DNA of 54,111 nucleotides from Streptomyces alanosinicus (GCF_014650595.1 NZ_BMVG01000046.1:1-54111); one strand, 5' to 3'. Shown: positions 1-8,021, counted from the stretch's first letter. A program made the numbers and translations. Notes: generated by a model not told the origin, from the letters alone.

Positions 1-1
1 G

Positions 2-166
2 CGCACCCGCAAGGAAGGTTCGAACGTGTACTACTCCCTGGCCAGCCCGGAAGTGGCGGAGCTGCTGCGGGTGGCGCGCTCGATCCTGTCCGGCGTGCTG
101 GCAGGGCAGGCCGAACTGCTCGCCGACCTGAAAGCGGCTCAGTCAGCAGGAAAGCCGCCGTCGTAG
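2..166 (+). CDS. C-terminal end of an ArsR-family regulator (partial)
   Basis: The window opens inside a reading frame that gives 54 residues and stops with TAG at 164-166. The visible part runs RTRKEGSNVYYSLAS and then a long helix with alternating leucines. That matches the end of an ArsR/SmtB winged helix: the wing with the R-EG-VYYSL pattern, then the dimerisation helix. Proteins of this type repress metal-resistance or small-molecule genes. The DNA-recognition helix and any metal ligands lie outside the window, so the effector cannot be guessed. Confidence 0.6.
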   Translation, partial: RTRKEGSNVYYSLASPEVAELLRVARSILSGVLAGQAELLADLKAAQSAGKPPS

Positions 167-478
167 CGACAGCCCATGATCGGCGGCCGTCTCCCGAGAG
201 AGAGTTGACAGCGCTCTGTGGTGCCGGGAGGCGGCCGCCTCGAAAACCGCCGTCGTGGAGACGGCAGTCGGACGGCGGTCACCGCGCGGGAGGCGATTCC
301 GGGCGGTGGCCGCCTCCTCTTCCTGCTGCGTGGACCCGCTTCGTTCCAGGGGCAGACCGCATAGCAGGAAGCAAAGTCTTCTGAGATCACGCAAAGCACG
401 GGGAACGTGTCGTCACTCCAGCCGCTGGGGATCTTGCGGTTACTGGCGGAAGTCCTCACCACCAGTCGGTAGAGGTTC
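167..478. other. Intergenic, no gene recognised
   Basis: Open frames on both strands here have arginine- and proline-rich translations with no recognisable family, as expected of random GC-rich DNA. An AGAGG sequence at 471-475 sits only 3 bases before the ATG at 479, a poor ribosome-binding spacing for the hydrogenase-like gene that follows. Confidence 0.5.
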
Positions 479-960
479 ATGGGCTTGTCGCGCAAGACCC
501 GGACGACCGGGCGGGTCGCCGAGCCCGCGCCGCCGCGCCCGGAGGGCGACGTGCCGGAGAAGGCGCGGCAGCTGAGCGGTTCGGTGCAGGTGCGCTGTGT
601 GGACGCGGGCTCCTGCAACGGGTGTGAGATCGAGATCGCCGCCGCGTTCAACCCGGTGTACGACATCGAGCGGTACGGCGCCCGACTGGTGGCCTCGCCC
701 CGGCAGGCGGACGTGGCACTGGTGACCGGCCCCGTGACACGGAACATGGCCGAGCCACTGCGCCGCACCGTCGCCGCGATGGGCAAGCCGCGCCTGGTGG
801 TCGCGGTCGGGGACTGCGCGATCAACTGCGGGAAATTCGCGGGCGGGTACGGCGTGGAAGGGGCCGTCTCTGACGTCGTGCCGGTGGACCTTCAGGTGCC
901 GGGGTGCCCGCCAGAGCCGAAGCGATCGTGGCGGCACCGCGGAGGGTGACCGGACGGTGA
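479..960 (+). pseudogene. NuoB-like small subunit of a group-4 (Hyf/Hyc type) membrane hydrogenase, frameshifted
   Basis: The 156-residue frame (479-949) has the features of the NADH dehydrogenase 20-kDa / [NiFe]-hydrogenase small subunit family. These are CNGCE near residue 49, a VTGPVTRNM stretch, CAINC near residue 118 and PGCPP near residue 140; these cysteines bind the [4Fe-4S] cluster. After PGCPPEP the frame turns basic and stops. Restoring one G in the CCGAAG context near 920 gives the expected tail PGCPPEPEAIVAAPRRVTGR, ending at the TGA at 958-960, which overlaps the next GTG start. The gene therefore looks like one in an operon that lost a single base. In an intact complex this subunit passes electrons to the NiFe site. 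Confidence 0.7.
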
Positions 961-1185
961 GCCTGATCCCGACCGCCCTGGCGACGGCCACCGGTCTGGG
1001 CGGCGCGGGCGCGCTGGCCGGAGTTCCACTGCCGTGCCGACTGCGTGTGCCGGCGGTGGGACTGCTGACAGCACCGAGCAGCGGGAGCGGGCCTCGGTGC
1101 GGCGGGCTGGCCTCTGGTTCGCGGTGATGACGCACCTCGGCCTGGTACTGCTCCATCCACCTGGGCCATCTGTGAGACCGCAGCA
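957..1185 (+). pseudogene. Remnant of a HyfB-like proton-translocating membrane subunit
   Basis: A GTG at 957 overlaps the restored stop of the NuoB-like gene. It opens with SLIPTALATATGLGGAGALAG, a small hydrophobic segment typical of the first helix of HyfB/NuoL-type antiporter subunits, then stops. In another frame at about 1085-1185, the peptide RRAGLWFAVMTHLGLVLL matches an internal helix of the same family (LWFAVMTHLGF-type). The gene is therefore reduced to an N-terminal and an internal scrap joined by a deletion and a frame change. Together with the preceding gene this is a dead hydrogenase-like operon. Similarity was judged by eye. Confidence 0.5.
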
Positions 1186-1495
1186 TTCGTCACGCCATCC
1201 GGGAGAAGAGGGTCAAAAGGACGGATCAGTCTCTTTAGTATGTATGAATACAAGCGGAGGCAGTCGGTCGTAGTGACCAATGCGGCCGCGGCCGGAGTGG
1301 GCTCCGCGATGGAGGAAATTCGGTCTACCCGAGATGGCTTCGTCGGGGTCGGGCGATACGGACGTTGATTCCCGGAATTGACTATGTGTCATCTTGGTGG
1401 AAACTCCGCGATAGTGCGGGAACTCCACACGGCCATTGGGGATTTGAGGCTGAATCGCCGGACCGTTCGAGCATTAACATGTGAGGGGGCCGCAC
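1186..1495. other. Intergenic region before a secreted-protein gene
   Basis: No recognisable coding is seen. The stretch is less GC-rich than its surroundings around 1225-1260 and 1370-1480 and probably holds the promoter of the downstream pair. GAGGGGG at 1483-1489 is the likely ribosome-binding site for the GTG at 1496. Confidence 0.4.
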
Positions 1496-2113
1496 GTGAG
1501 CGGGGCGCAGGCGATCGCATCCCCGACATCTGCCACGGCAACGCCTCAAGACGGTAACGATGACACCCCGGGACTTCTCAACACGGCGCCGCCGGCCACT
1601 CCTGCAGAATCTCTGACCGACGCCCCCACCGATCCTGCGCTTGATCGTGACCCCGACATCCCGGGCGGCACGTGCGCACCCGGACAGAAGTGCCCCGCAG
1701 CTGGTGACTGCGACGAGAGTCGGTGGTTCAAGGCGAGTTCCCTTGGCGGCAAGTATCACCAGGCCGTTGGCCCCTCGCAGTCGAACTACAACGGCACCAG
1801 CGAAAAAGAAGACATGGACTTCACTGCCAAGGTGTCCGGGACCGTCGGCGCCAGCTTCAGTGGCCAGATCACGACCAAGGTCAGTGCGGTACTGGCCGAA
1901 GTCAGCACCCAGTACAGCGTCACGTTGCATGCATCGGTAACCGCCGAACTCGGCAACGTGGTTCACGTCAAGAACGTTCCTCCGCACAAGACCGTCCATG
2001 CGCAATACGGTGTGTGGCGCCGCAAGTTCACGGGCACTGCCTACTACGAGCACCACACCTGCTACCTGACGAAGAACAACGTGACCGGTTATGGCCCCAT
2101 GTATGTGGGGTGA
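1496..2113 (+). CDS. Beta-rich, probably secreted protein of unknown function
   Basis: About 205 residues. GTG at 1496 is preferred because GAGGGGG lies 6 bases upstream; a GTG at 1481 is also open. The first 80 residues are low-complexity (Ala, Pro, Thr, Asp). Then comes a Cys-containing region (CAPGQKC, GDCDES), followed by a long run alternating Ser/Thr with Val/Ala/Phe and ending in a VPPHKTVHAQYGVWRR block. Secreted streptomycete proteins of this kind have a beta-strand pattern that resembles aerolysin/ETX-type stems; this resemblance is by eye. No clear signal peptide is visible, although GAQA near the start looks like the end of one, so a 5-prime truncation is possible. The stop overlaps a possible start of the following lipoprotein gene, which suggests coupled expression. 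Confidence 0.6.
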   Translation: MSGAQAIASPTSATATPQDGNDDTPGLLNTAPPATPAESLTDAPTDPALDRDPDIPGGTCAPGQKCPAAGDCDESRWFKASSLGGKYHQAVGPSQSNYNGTSEKEDMDFTAKVSGTVGASFSGQITTKVSAVLAEVSTQYSVTLHASVTAELGNVVHVKNVPPHKTVHAQYGVWRRKFTGTAYYEHHTCYLTKNNVTGYGPMYVG

Positions 2114-2118
2114 TACAC

Positions 2119-2601
2119 GTGGGGCGAATAGGCCTACTCGTTCCTGTGGCCCTGCTCGCGTTGACCGCGTGCAGTGCGACGTCAACCGGTCATCGAGCAA
2201 CCACAAGCGGGACGCCGCATGAAACGGCTTCGCCCAGTGCGTCTTCAGCCGCGCCTGGCACCAACGCGGACCCCCGCATTCCGCCCCAGCTTCCAGACGC
2301 GCAGAAGACGTTCATCAAGGCAGGCGGGAAGACCGGACCCCACTCGTTTTCAACGATCCGTCAGGTCCAGCCGGGAACTCTGGAAGTCGCAGTGATCTGC
2401 TCGGGTTCTGGCACCATCGATGTCAACATCGGTTCTCTCGTGAGTTACACCGTCATCTGCGCAGACGGCAAGCCTGGTCAGTTCAACGAGGTAGGTCTAA
2501 GGCGCAGCCACAAGAACGTTGCTGTTTCGGTTGACGCCAAGACAAAAGGATCCTGGGGACTCTCGGTCGGATGGGCCAAAACCATCGATCCTCCCGGCTA
2601 G
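2119..2601 (+). CDS. Small lipoprotein of unknown function
   Basis: 160 residues. The start GLLVPVALLALTACSAT contains a clear lipobox (LTAC, Cys at residue 18), so the product should be lipid-anchored on the outer face of the membrane. A Ser/Thr/Pro linker follows, then a globular part with two cysteines (VICSGSG and TVICADG), probably a disulfide, and strand-like segments ending SVGWAKTIDPPG. GTG at 2119 has GTGGGG 8 bases upstream. GTG at 2110 overlaps the previous stop as GTGA and would add three residues. The overlap suggests it is made together with the upstream beta-rich protein. No family was recognised. Confidence 0.7.
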   Translation: MGRIGLLVPVALLALTACSATSTGHRATTSGTPHETASPSASSAAPGTNADPRIPPQLPDAQKTFIKAGGKTGPHSFSTIRQVQPGTLEVAVICSGSGTIDVNIGSLVSYTVICADGKPGQFNEVGLRRSHKNVAVSVDAKTKGSWGLSVGWAKTIDPPG

Positions 2602-2744
2602 CCGCGTCCTCCGTAGCGGCCTGCCGGCTGGTCCGGCGATCCGCTTTGGCGCGGCGACCGTGTCCGAACGTGCCGGTAGCCGAGGGAAAATCCGCGGAAG
2701 GCCTATGGGGCCATAGGCCACGTTCTTCCGGGACCCGGGTGCCA

Positions 2745-3353
2745 TCAGCGGCCCTCGAACCGGCGCAGCCCGACCCGCCGGGACAGCCAGACCAGTAGCT
2801 CGAAGAGCACCAGTACCAACGGCAGGGCCCACGCGGCGATGTCGATCCCGCTGTAGTCCGTCTCGGCCGGCTCCGGCGCCGTCCAGCCGTGCGGGTCGAC
2901 GAGCACGTCCTCGGTCTGCCCGACTTCCATCGGCCCGTCGCAGGAGTCGTTGCCCAGCTCGGCGTGTTTGAGGGGCTTGCCGTCCACCCGCCCCAGAAGG
3001 CAGGTGTACTCCGGCCCGTGCTTGCCCTGGTACGTCTTCACTGCGGTGACCCGCACTTCCACCCGCTGCCCTTGGTGCGCCATCACCTCCGCCTGCAGCA
3101 CCGGCCCCGGCCCGGACAGCGCGGCGATCCCCACGATCACCCCGCCGACGATCAGCCACCCGTTCGGCGCGGCGATGATCATCAGCGTGAGAGTCGCGAT
3201 CAGCACGAAGGTCCCGAGCACCAGTCCGAGCCCGCTCCAGTCCGGATTGGCGGCCAGCAACGACAGCCCGACGATCACCGGCGGACCGAAAAACGCCATC
3301 GTGGTGAGGCGGCGGACCTGCCGGGACGAGGTGGCGGTGGCTATTCGAGGCAC
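2745..3353 (-). CDS. Conserved membrane protein, function unknown
   Basis: 202 residues. Three hydrophobic segments lie close together near residues 20-100 (FFGPPVIVGLSLLAA, LVLGTFVLIATLTLMII, WLIVGGVIVGIAALSG). They are followed by an extracytoplasmic beta-rich domain with two cysteines (EYTCLL and NDSCDG) and a last helix near 170-190 (WALPLVLVLFELLVWL) with a basic tail. The motif TYQGKHGPEYTC and a proline-rich GWTAPEPAETDYSG loop precede the last helix. It looks like an ordinary Streptomyces membrane protein with a DUF3592-like plan (a guess). It stands alone, convergent with the lipoprotein gene. Confidence 0.7.
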   Translation of the reverse strand: MPRIATATSSRQVRRLTTMAFFGPPVIVGLSLLAANPDWSGLGLVLGTFVLIATLTLMIIAAPNGWLIVGGVIVGIAALSGPGPVLQAEVMAHQGQRVEVRVTAVKTYQGKHGPEYTCLLGRVDGKPLKHAELGNDSCDGPMEVGQTEDVLVDPHGWTAPEPAETDYSGIDIAAWALPLVLVLFELLVWLSRRVGLRRFEGR

Positions 3354-3502
3354 GGCGTCAGTGTGACGAACGGGGTCGTCAGGCTGAAGAGCGGGGTCCG
3401 TTACAACTGTCGTCGCTCTCGATGAGCATCTGACGCCTCGCGCAGGTCCTCCCGGGTGCGCTCGGTGAGTTCGGCGTCGGTGAGTTCGGCGTCGGCGAGT
3501 GA

Positions 3503-4159
3503 CGGCAACGGCGCTTCGCTCGCGCCCAGAGTCTCGACGAATTGCTGGTCAAGGCCACCAACCAGGCCTCGATCCTGGACGAACACAAGTCCTACCTGCG
3601 CCAACGCTGGCGCGAGGGCTGTCACGACATCCCGCAGCTGCACCGCGAACTGCGCGCACGCGGCTTCACCGGAGACATCCAGTGCGTCCGCCGGTACTTC
3701 CGCCCCTTCAAAAGGCCGCACAGCCCCAAGCCGAAGAATTCGCCGGCGTCGGCTCCCGAGCCGAGGCCCGCCCCGAAACCCCGGAGTGTCGTCCGCTGGA
3801 TCATTGCCAACCCCGGACGCCTCGCCGAGACCGACGCGGCCGAGCTCAAAGAGATCCGGGCCGCCTGCCCACACCTCGACGCCACCACACACCGCGTCCG
3901 CGACTTCGCCGACATGATGCGCGATCTGCGCGGCGAGAAACTGCCCGCATGGATGGACCACGTCCTCGCAGACGACCTTCCCGCCCTGCATTCCCTGGTC
4001 AACGGCATGAAGAGGGACCTGGACGCGGTCACCGCCGGCCTGTCCACGCCTTGGAGCTCCGGTCAGGTCGAAGGCCACGTGACCGGCGTCAAGCTCCTCA
4101 AGCGCATGGGCTACGGGCGGGCCAACCTTGATCTGCTCCGCAGACGCATCCTGGCATGA
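3503..4159 (+). pseudogene. ISL3-family transposase, C-terminal half only
   Basis: The open frame from 3503 gives about 218 residues against roughly 500 for a full ISL3 transposase. It contains the typical segments HKSYLRQRWREGCHD and QLHRELRARGFTG, a basic linker, and the C-terminal block WSSGQVEGHVTGVKLLKRMGYGRAN..LLRRRILA. The last block carries the conserved glutamate (QVEG) of the DDE triad. The zinc-ribbon N-terminus and the two aspartates are missing and TGA lies at 3500, so this is an inactive relic. The 3401-3500 stretch before it has a 15-bp tandem duplication (3463-3492). Confidence 0.8.
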
Positions 4160-4207
4160 TCGCCGAGCCTCGCCGTACGCTGCGGGCTGATGGAGGGATC
4201 GGATACG

Positions 4208-4459
4208 GTGAGCGAATCGTTCTTGCTGGTCTGCGACGACCCGCCGCACACAGTAGTTCTGACTGACTCTGGCCTCCGGGCTATCGAGATCGTGAAGCTG
4301 CTGCACAGGCAAACCGGGCTGAGTTCGTGGCACTGCAAGTCCCTCATCAGCGAACTTCCGACGAACATCCTCGAGAACGTGCCGGAAGAAGTCGCCACCG
4401 CCATGGTGGCCGAACTCCGCGAAGTCGGTGCCAGCGCCCACACCGAAGTGAATCAGTAG
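4208..4459 (+). CDS. Small protein with a ribosomal L7/L12 C-terminal-like fold
   Basis: About 83 residues. GTG at 4208 is chosen because GGAGGGA sits 9 bases upstream; an ATG at 4190 in the same frame lacks such a site. The core RAIEIVKLLHRQTGLS, then SLISELPTNILENVPEEVA and AELREVGASAHTEV, follows the pattern of the L7/L12 C-terminal domain (KI.VIK.IR..TGL...K.LVE..P..VKE.V...EA...K..LE..GA). The start DDPPHTVVL recalls ClpS, but the rest fits L7/L12 better. Stand-alone copies occur in actinomycetes and have no settled role. It directly follows an IS remnant and lacks the ribosomal N-terminal dimer domain. Confidence 0.6.
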   Translation: MSESFLLVCDDPPHTVVLTDSGLRAIEIVKLLHRQTGLSSWHCKSLISELPTNILENVPEEVATAMVAELREVGASAHTEVNQ

Positions 4460-4900
4460 GGCTTCGGCGCCCTGACCGTCACAAGATCCCCGGGCTGTTT
4501 GGGTCTGCGACGCGGCAGCAGCCGGCCGCGCGGAAAGAGTCGAGCCCGGCATTGGGTGTCGTCTGGCCTGGTTGGCGTGTCATCGGCGAAGCTCCAGCAT
4601 CAGGGCACGCAGGGTGCGGCCGGGATGGCACAGGGCTGGGTCGTCCACGCACTGTTCGCACTGGCCGGGGTGGGCGCTGTGTGCCGTGTGTACGGCTTGC
4701 GGGGTGCAGCGGCGGCAGCCTCGCGGGAACCAGTGGGCTCCGTCGCTGTCCCGTTCGCCGAGGTCTAACTGTGTTGTCGGCTATTGAGGATCGGGGCCAG
4801 AACCGTGTGGCTGAGAACCCGAGCTGCCGACTGAGGATGGTGGTTCGGCTGCTGGTGAACGCCAATCTCCGGCAGGGATCCGTCCGCATATCCTCCGGAC
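4460..4900. other. Mostly non-coding; holds a Cys-rich remnant
   Basis: No intact gene. The middle carries the minus-strand Cys-rich frame listed separately (4580-4771). The last 100 bases before the hydrolase ATG contain no obvious terminator. A TCCTCCGG just before the ATG is on the wrong strand for a ribosome-binding site. Confidence 0.4.
4580..4771 (-). pseudogene. Cysteine-rich zinc-ribbon-like fragment
   Basis: On the minus strand a frame of about 63 codons without an ATG ends in TGA at 4580-4582. It reads LDLGERDSDGAHWFPRGCRR, then CT, a QAVHTAHSAHPG linker, QCEQC, DPALC, and a helical end RTLRALMLELRR. Spaced pairs C-x2-C and C-x2-C plus histidines suggest a zinc-binding knuckle. A stop lies a few codons upstream, so it is either the tail of a lost gene or a very small gene with an unusual start. 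Family not recognised; the clean residue pattern argues against a chance frame. Confidence 0.35.
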
Positions 4901-5608
4901 ATGGTTGATCAACGCTCGGTCGACGTTGGCGAGGTCCGGCTGGCCTATCAGATGTCGGGTTCTCCGGATGCTCCGCCGCTCGTCCTGTTGCACGCGCTGG
5001 GCGAGGATGCCACCGACTGGGAGGCGGTTGTGCCCGCCCTCGCCCGGAGCCGAAGGGTGTACGCCCTCGATCTTCGCGGTCATGGCCGAAGCGGCTGGCC
5101 GGGGGACTACTCACTCGAACTCATGCAAGCCGATGTGCTCCGGTTCATGAACGTACTGGGACTTGGACCAGTAGATCTGATCGGGCACTCCATGGGCGGG
5201 ATCGTGGCCTACCTGCTCGCGGAGGACCATCCGCAGCGGGTGAGCCGGCTCGTCCTGGAGGATGTGCCGGTACCCCGTCCCCGGGAGCCGAGCACCCCGG
5301 CAAGGCCGGACGGCGTCCTGACCTTCGACTGGGAGATGGTGCTGGCCGTCAGGCGGCAGATCGACGCCCCCGATCCCAGGTGGCTGGAGCGACTCGGCCA
5401 GATCACCGCAGAGACCCTCGTGCTCGCCGGCGGCCCACACAGCCATGTTCCCCAGGACGGTGTCGCCGAACTCGCCCGCCGCATCCCTGGCGGGCGAGTG
5501 ATCCCCATCCCGGTTGGACACCTGATCCATCACGCAGCGCCGGAGGCGTTCACCGAGGCGGTTTCGGCGTTCCTGGAGGAAAACTTCCATCCTGCCCGTC
5601 AAGCATGA
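4901..5608 (+). CDS. Alpha/beta-fold hydrolase
   Basis: 235 residues, starting at the ATG at 4901. Canonical alpha/beta-hydrolase layout: VLLHALGEDATDW (oxyanion loop, near 29-41), LDLRGHGRSGWPG, nucleophile elbow GHSMGG (Ser near 98), a short cap region with a WEMVLAVRRQ helix, a late TLVLAGGPHSHVP strand, and the catalytic histidine in PVGHLIHHAAPE near 214. Substrate is not predictable; similar proteins act on esters, lactones or epoxides. It appears single, without a signal peptide, hence cytoplasmic. Confidence 0.9.
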   Translation: MVDQRSVDVGEVRLAYQMSGSPDAPPLVLLHALGEDATDWEAVVPALARSRRVYALDLRGHGRSGWPGDYSLELMQADVLRFMNVLGLGPVDLIGHSMGGIVAYLLAEDHPQRVSRLVLEDVPVPRPREPSTPARPDGVLTFDWEMVLAVRRQIDAPDPRWLERLGQITAETLVLAGGPHSHVPQDGVAELARRIPGGRVIPIPVGHLIHHAAPEAFTEAVSAFLEENFHPARQA

Positions 5609-6047
5609 GAGCGGTCACAGGCCATGACGTGGGGACGGCCGCGCGGGTTCTTCGAGTGTGACCAAGAAGTGGGCCCGTGCGGCTTTGCCCCGTCCTGCCT
5701 TCGCAGGCGTCTTCCGTGCACATCTCGGTGGTTTGATCAAGGAGTTGGCCGGGCCGTGGCAGGCCGGGAATCGGCATTGCGTCAGCCGCGGGGAGGGAAG
5801 CGTCACCGTGCCGCTGGGGCCTGATCCTCGACCGCTTCGACGGGGCCCTGATCACTGATGCCGGCGACGAGGCCCTCAGGGTGACCGGCGTTGTCGCCCT
5901 TGTCACCCTCACAAGTACGCCTGAGTCGCTGATTTCAATCCGATCTTGCCGGGTGTCGGTCGAACGTGAGTGGCCTTGGGCAGCCGCGGCGGCGGCCGGC
6001 GAGATACTGAGACCTGACGGCGAGAAGCAACACCATCGACTCGGGCT
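5609..6047. other. Intergenic with an IS5-type transposase scrap
   Basis: Apart from the IS remnant at 5714-5826, nothing recognisable is seen. It separates the hydrolase gene from the convergent MarR gene. Confidence 0.4.
5714..5826 (+). pseudogene. N-terminal scrap of an IS5-group transposase
   Basis: Pieces in two neighbouring frames, CTSRWFDQ / LIKELAGPWQAG and then RESALRQPRGGKRHRAAGA, together rebuild the conserved start of a common Streptomyces IS5-group transposase (SRWFDQLI..L..PWQ..RE..L.QRRG..R.RAAGAGP). At least two indels break it and the rest of the gene is gone. The identification rests on remembered family pattern only. Confidence 0.45.
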
Positions 6048-6587
6048 TCACCGGTGGCGGCTGTCCGCCTCCGCCTGGATCAGCATCCGCTTGAGCAGGG
6101 CGCTGAGCGTGTCCTGCTCTGCCGGGTCGAGTGGGGCGACCATCGAGTCCTCCGCCTGCCCGCGCAGCTCCATCGCGGCCAGCCAGCGGGTGCGCCCCGC
6201 CTCAGTGAGCTCCACGTCCACCCGGCGTCGATCCTGACTGCTGCGCACACGCCGCACCAGCCCTGACTGTTCCAGGACGTCCAGACGGCCCGTCATGCCG
6301 GCAGGGGAGAGCATGAGTTCAGCCGCCAGCTCGGAGGGGGTGGCCCGCCCCGGGGCCTCGCGCGCGCCGAGCCGGTGCAGCGTGGCGAACTCGAACTCCT
6401 GCAGGCCAACCTTGGCCAGGGCGCGGTCTTTGGCTTGGCCGACATGCTTGGCCAGGAACTGTATGCGGGTGACGATCCCCTCCACCCGCGCGTCGAACGG
6501 GGCCTTGCCGCGCCAGCGTGCAAGGTGCACGTCGACGGAGTCGTCCCCTTCTGCGGGCCGCTCCCGACCCTGACTCTCGGTGTCCAT
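6048..6587 (-). CDS. MarR-family transcriptional regulator
   Basis: 179 residues. After a 35-residue acidic/basic leader, the family fold begins (FLAKHVGQAKDRALAKVGL). The winged helix follows at about 75-135: ELAAELMLSPAGMTGRLDVLEQSG is the recognition helix-turn-helix and VRRVRSSQDRRRVDVELTEAG is the wing with its conserved D-R-R. It ends in a dimerisation helix. It is divergent from the MFS gene with only 67 bases between, so it most likely represses that exporter and itself and is released by a ligand. GAGGG lies very close to the ATG at 6587. Confidence 0.9.
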   Translation of the reverse strand: MDTESQGRERPAEGDDSVDVHLARWRGKAPFDARVEGIVTRIQFLAKHVGQAKDRALAKVGLQEFEFATLHRLGAREAPGRATPSELAAELMLSPAGMTGRLDVLEQSGLVRRVRSSQDRRRVDVELTEAGRTRWLAAMELRGQAEDSMVAPLDPAEQDTLSALLKRMLIQAEADSRHR

Positions 6588-6613
6588 ACCCTCAGTATGT
6601 ACGCCAACTTATA

Positions 6614-6648
6614 TTTCGTTGCTAAACGATTAGCTGTCGAAATACTAT
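6614..6648 (+). promoter_or_regulatory. Probable MarR operator overlapping the MFS promoter
   Basis: An imperfect palindrome spans 6614-6642. The arms TTTCGTTGCTAA and TTAGCTGTCGAAA flank ACGA, with the best-conserved core TTGCTAA-ACGA-TTAGC. TTGCTA at 6619-6624 (-35) and TACTAT at 6643-6648 (-10), 18 bases apart, form a reasonable housekeeping promoter. The palindrome covers the -35 and the spacer, the expected place for repression. The -10 ends 6 bases before the ATG at 6655, so the MFS message is probably leaderless. Confidence 0.6.
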
Positions 6649-6654
6649 GCACGC

Positions 6655-7947
6655 ATGACGCAACTCATGCGCCGACTGCTGATCGGCCGCACCTGCGCGG
6701 CGCTGGCCACTGCGCTGATACCCACCACGCTCACGCTCGCGCTGCTGAGAGGACACGCCGCAGGCTCGACGGGTTCGGCAGGGGATCTGGGCCTGGTGCT
6801 GGCTTGTGAACTGCTGCCCATGCTGGTGCTGCTGCCGGTCGCCGGCGTGCTGGCGGACCGCTTCCCGCCGCATCGGGTCGTGCTCGCTGCCGATCTACTC
6901 AGGGGCGCGGCGCAGACCGCGATCGGCGCGGAGCTGCTCTGCGGCCTGGTCCGGGTGCCCGACCTCTCCGTGCTCGCCGCGGTCACCGGTGCCGCAGTCG
7001 CCTTCGGCACCCCAGCGGTCCGCACCCTGGTCGCGGCGACCGTCGACGCCGACCAGCGGCTGCGGCTGAACTCGCGGCTGGACGTCGCTACCGGCCTGGC
7101 CCAGACCGCCGGCCCTGCTACGGCGGGCGGCATGATGCTGATGCTCGGCGCCGGCTGGTCCTCGCTACTGACCGGCGCGCTCTTCATCGGCTCTGCGACC
7201 ACCCTGGGCGGTCTGCACACCCGCCGGGCCACCAGGCCGGCCGACGGCGGCCACGCGGGGTTCCGGGCGCAGTTGCGCGAAGGCTGGACCGAGACCCGGC
7301 GCCACCGCTGGTTCCTCACCAATGTGCTGGGCCATGGAGTATGGCATCTGGTGGCTGGCTTCCTGCTCACCCTGGGACCGCTGATCGCTGTCCGGAGCAT
7401 GGGCGGTGACGGTGCGTGGGTCCTGGTGGCTCAGCTGGGGACCGTCGGCATGCTGGTCGGTGCTTTTGCCGCAGGACGGCTGCCGATGCGCCGCCCGCTG
7501 GTCGGCGTGGCCGTGGGCGCGGCCGTCTTCGCGCTGCCGCTGGCGGCCTTCGGGCTGGGACTGGCGCTGCCCTGGGCGGCGTCTGCGTACTTCCTGGGGA
7601 TGTTCGGGCTAGGAGTGCTCAGCCCGTTGTGGGAGACCGCCATCCAGCTCCGCATCCCGCAGGAGGTGCTCGGGCGGGTGGGCTCCTTCGACGCGCTGAT
7701 CTCGTTTGCCGCCCGCCCGTTGGGCCTGGCCGTGGCCGTTCCGGTTGCCACCCTCCTCGGCACCTCGGCACCACTGCTGGCAGGCGCGGTGCTCGTGGCA
7801 GCGGCGAACCTGGCTGTGCTGCTGCTGCCCGAGGCATGGGAGCACCCGGAGCCGGTCACGGCAGGGGGCGATGCCAGGCGCGAACCTGTGGCCGCGGCGG
7901 ACCGGGGTCAGTCGGAGGCTGGCTCGAGGGCAGCGGACGGCAGGTAG
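6655..7947 (+). CDS. MFS transporter, probable drug exporter
   Basis: 430 residues with about 12 hydrophobic segments. The loop between helices 2 and 3 has the family signature (AGVLADRFPPHRVVLAADLL), and the central cytoplasmic loop lies near residues 185-220 (HTRRATRPADGGHAGFR...). The layout resembles the single-polypeptide MFS exporters of actinomycetes. The Pro/Glu/Ala-rich C-terminal tail is cytoplasmic. No ribosome-binding site precedes the ATG and a -10 box lies 7 bases upstream, which fits a leaderless transcript. Likely controlled by the divergent MarR regulator. Confidence 0.88.
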   Translation: MTQLMRRLLIGRTCAALATALIPTTLTLALLRGHAAGSTGSAGDLGLVLACELLPMLVLLPVAGVLADRFPPHRVVLAADLLRGAAQTAIGAELLCGLVRVPDLSVLAAVTGAAVAFGTPAVRTLVAATVDADQRLRLNSRLDVATGLAQTAGPATAGGMMLMLGAGWSSLLTGALFIGSATTLGGLHTRRATRPADGGHAGFRAQLREGWTETRRHRWFLTNVLGHGVWHLVAGFLLTLGPLIAVRSMGGDGAWVLVAQLGTVGMLVGAFAAGRLPMRRPLVGVAVGAAVFALPLAAFGLGLALPWAASAYFLGMFGLGVLSPLWETAIQLRIPQEVLGRVGSFDALISFAARPLGLAVAVPVATLLGTSAPLLAGAVLVAAANLAVLLLPEAWEHPEPVTAGGDARREPVAAADRGQSEAGSRAADGR

Positions 7948-8021
7948 TCGGAGCATTGCAGACCCGGTGTCGGCCCGTGCCGTTCGTCACCTCCGGCCGT
8001 CCAGGCGCCCGGCGAGGCAGG

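Noticed and set aside
1496..2113. Reading the beta-rich protein as a confirmed pore-forming toxin
   Set aside because: The alternating Ser/Thr-Val pattern alone is too weak and no signal peptide is visible; kept as a hypothesis only.
3463..3492. 15-bp tandem duplication before the ISL3 fragment
   Set aside because: Only two copies, no dyad or promoter; likely slippage.
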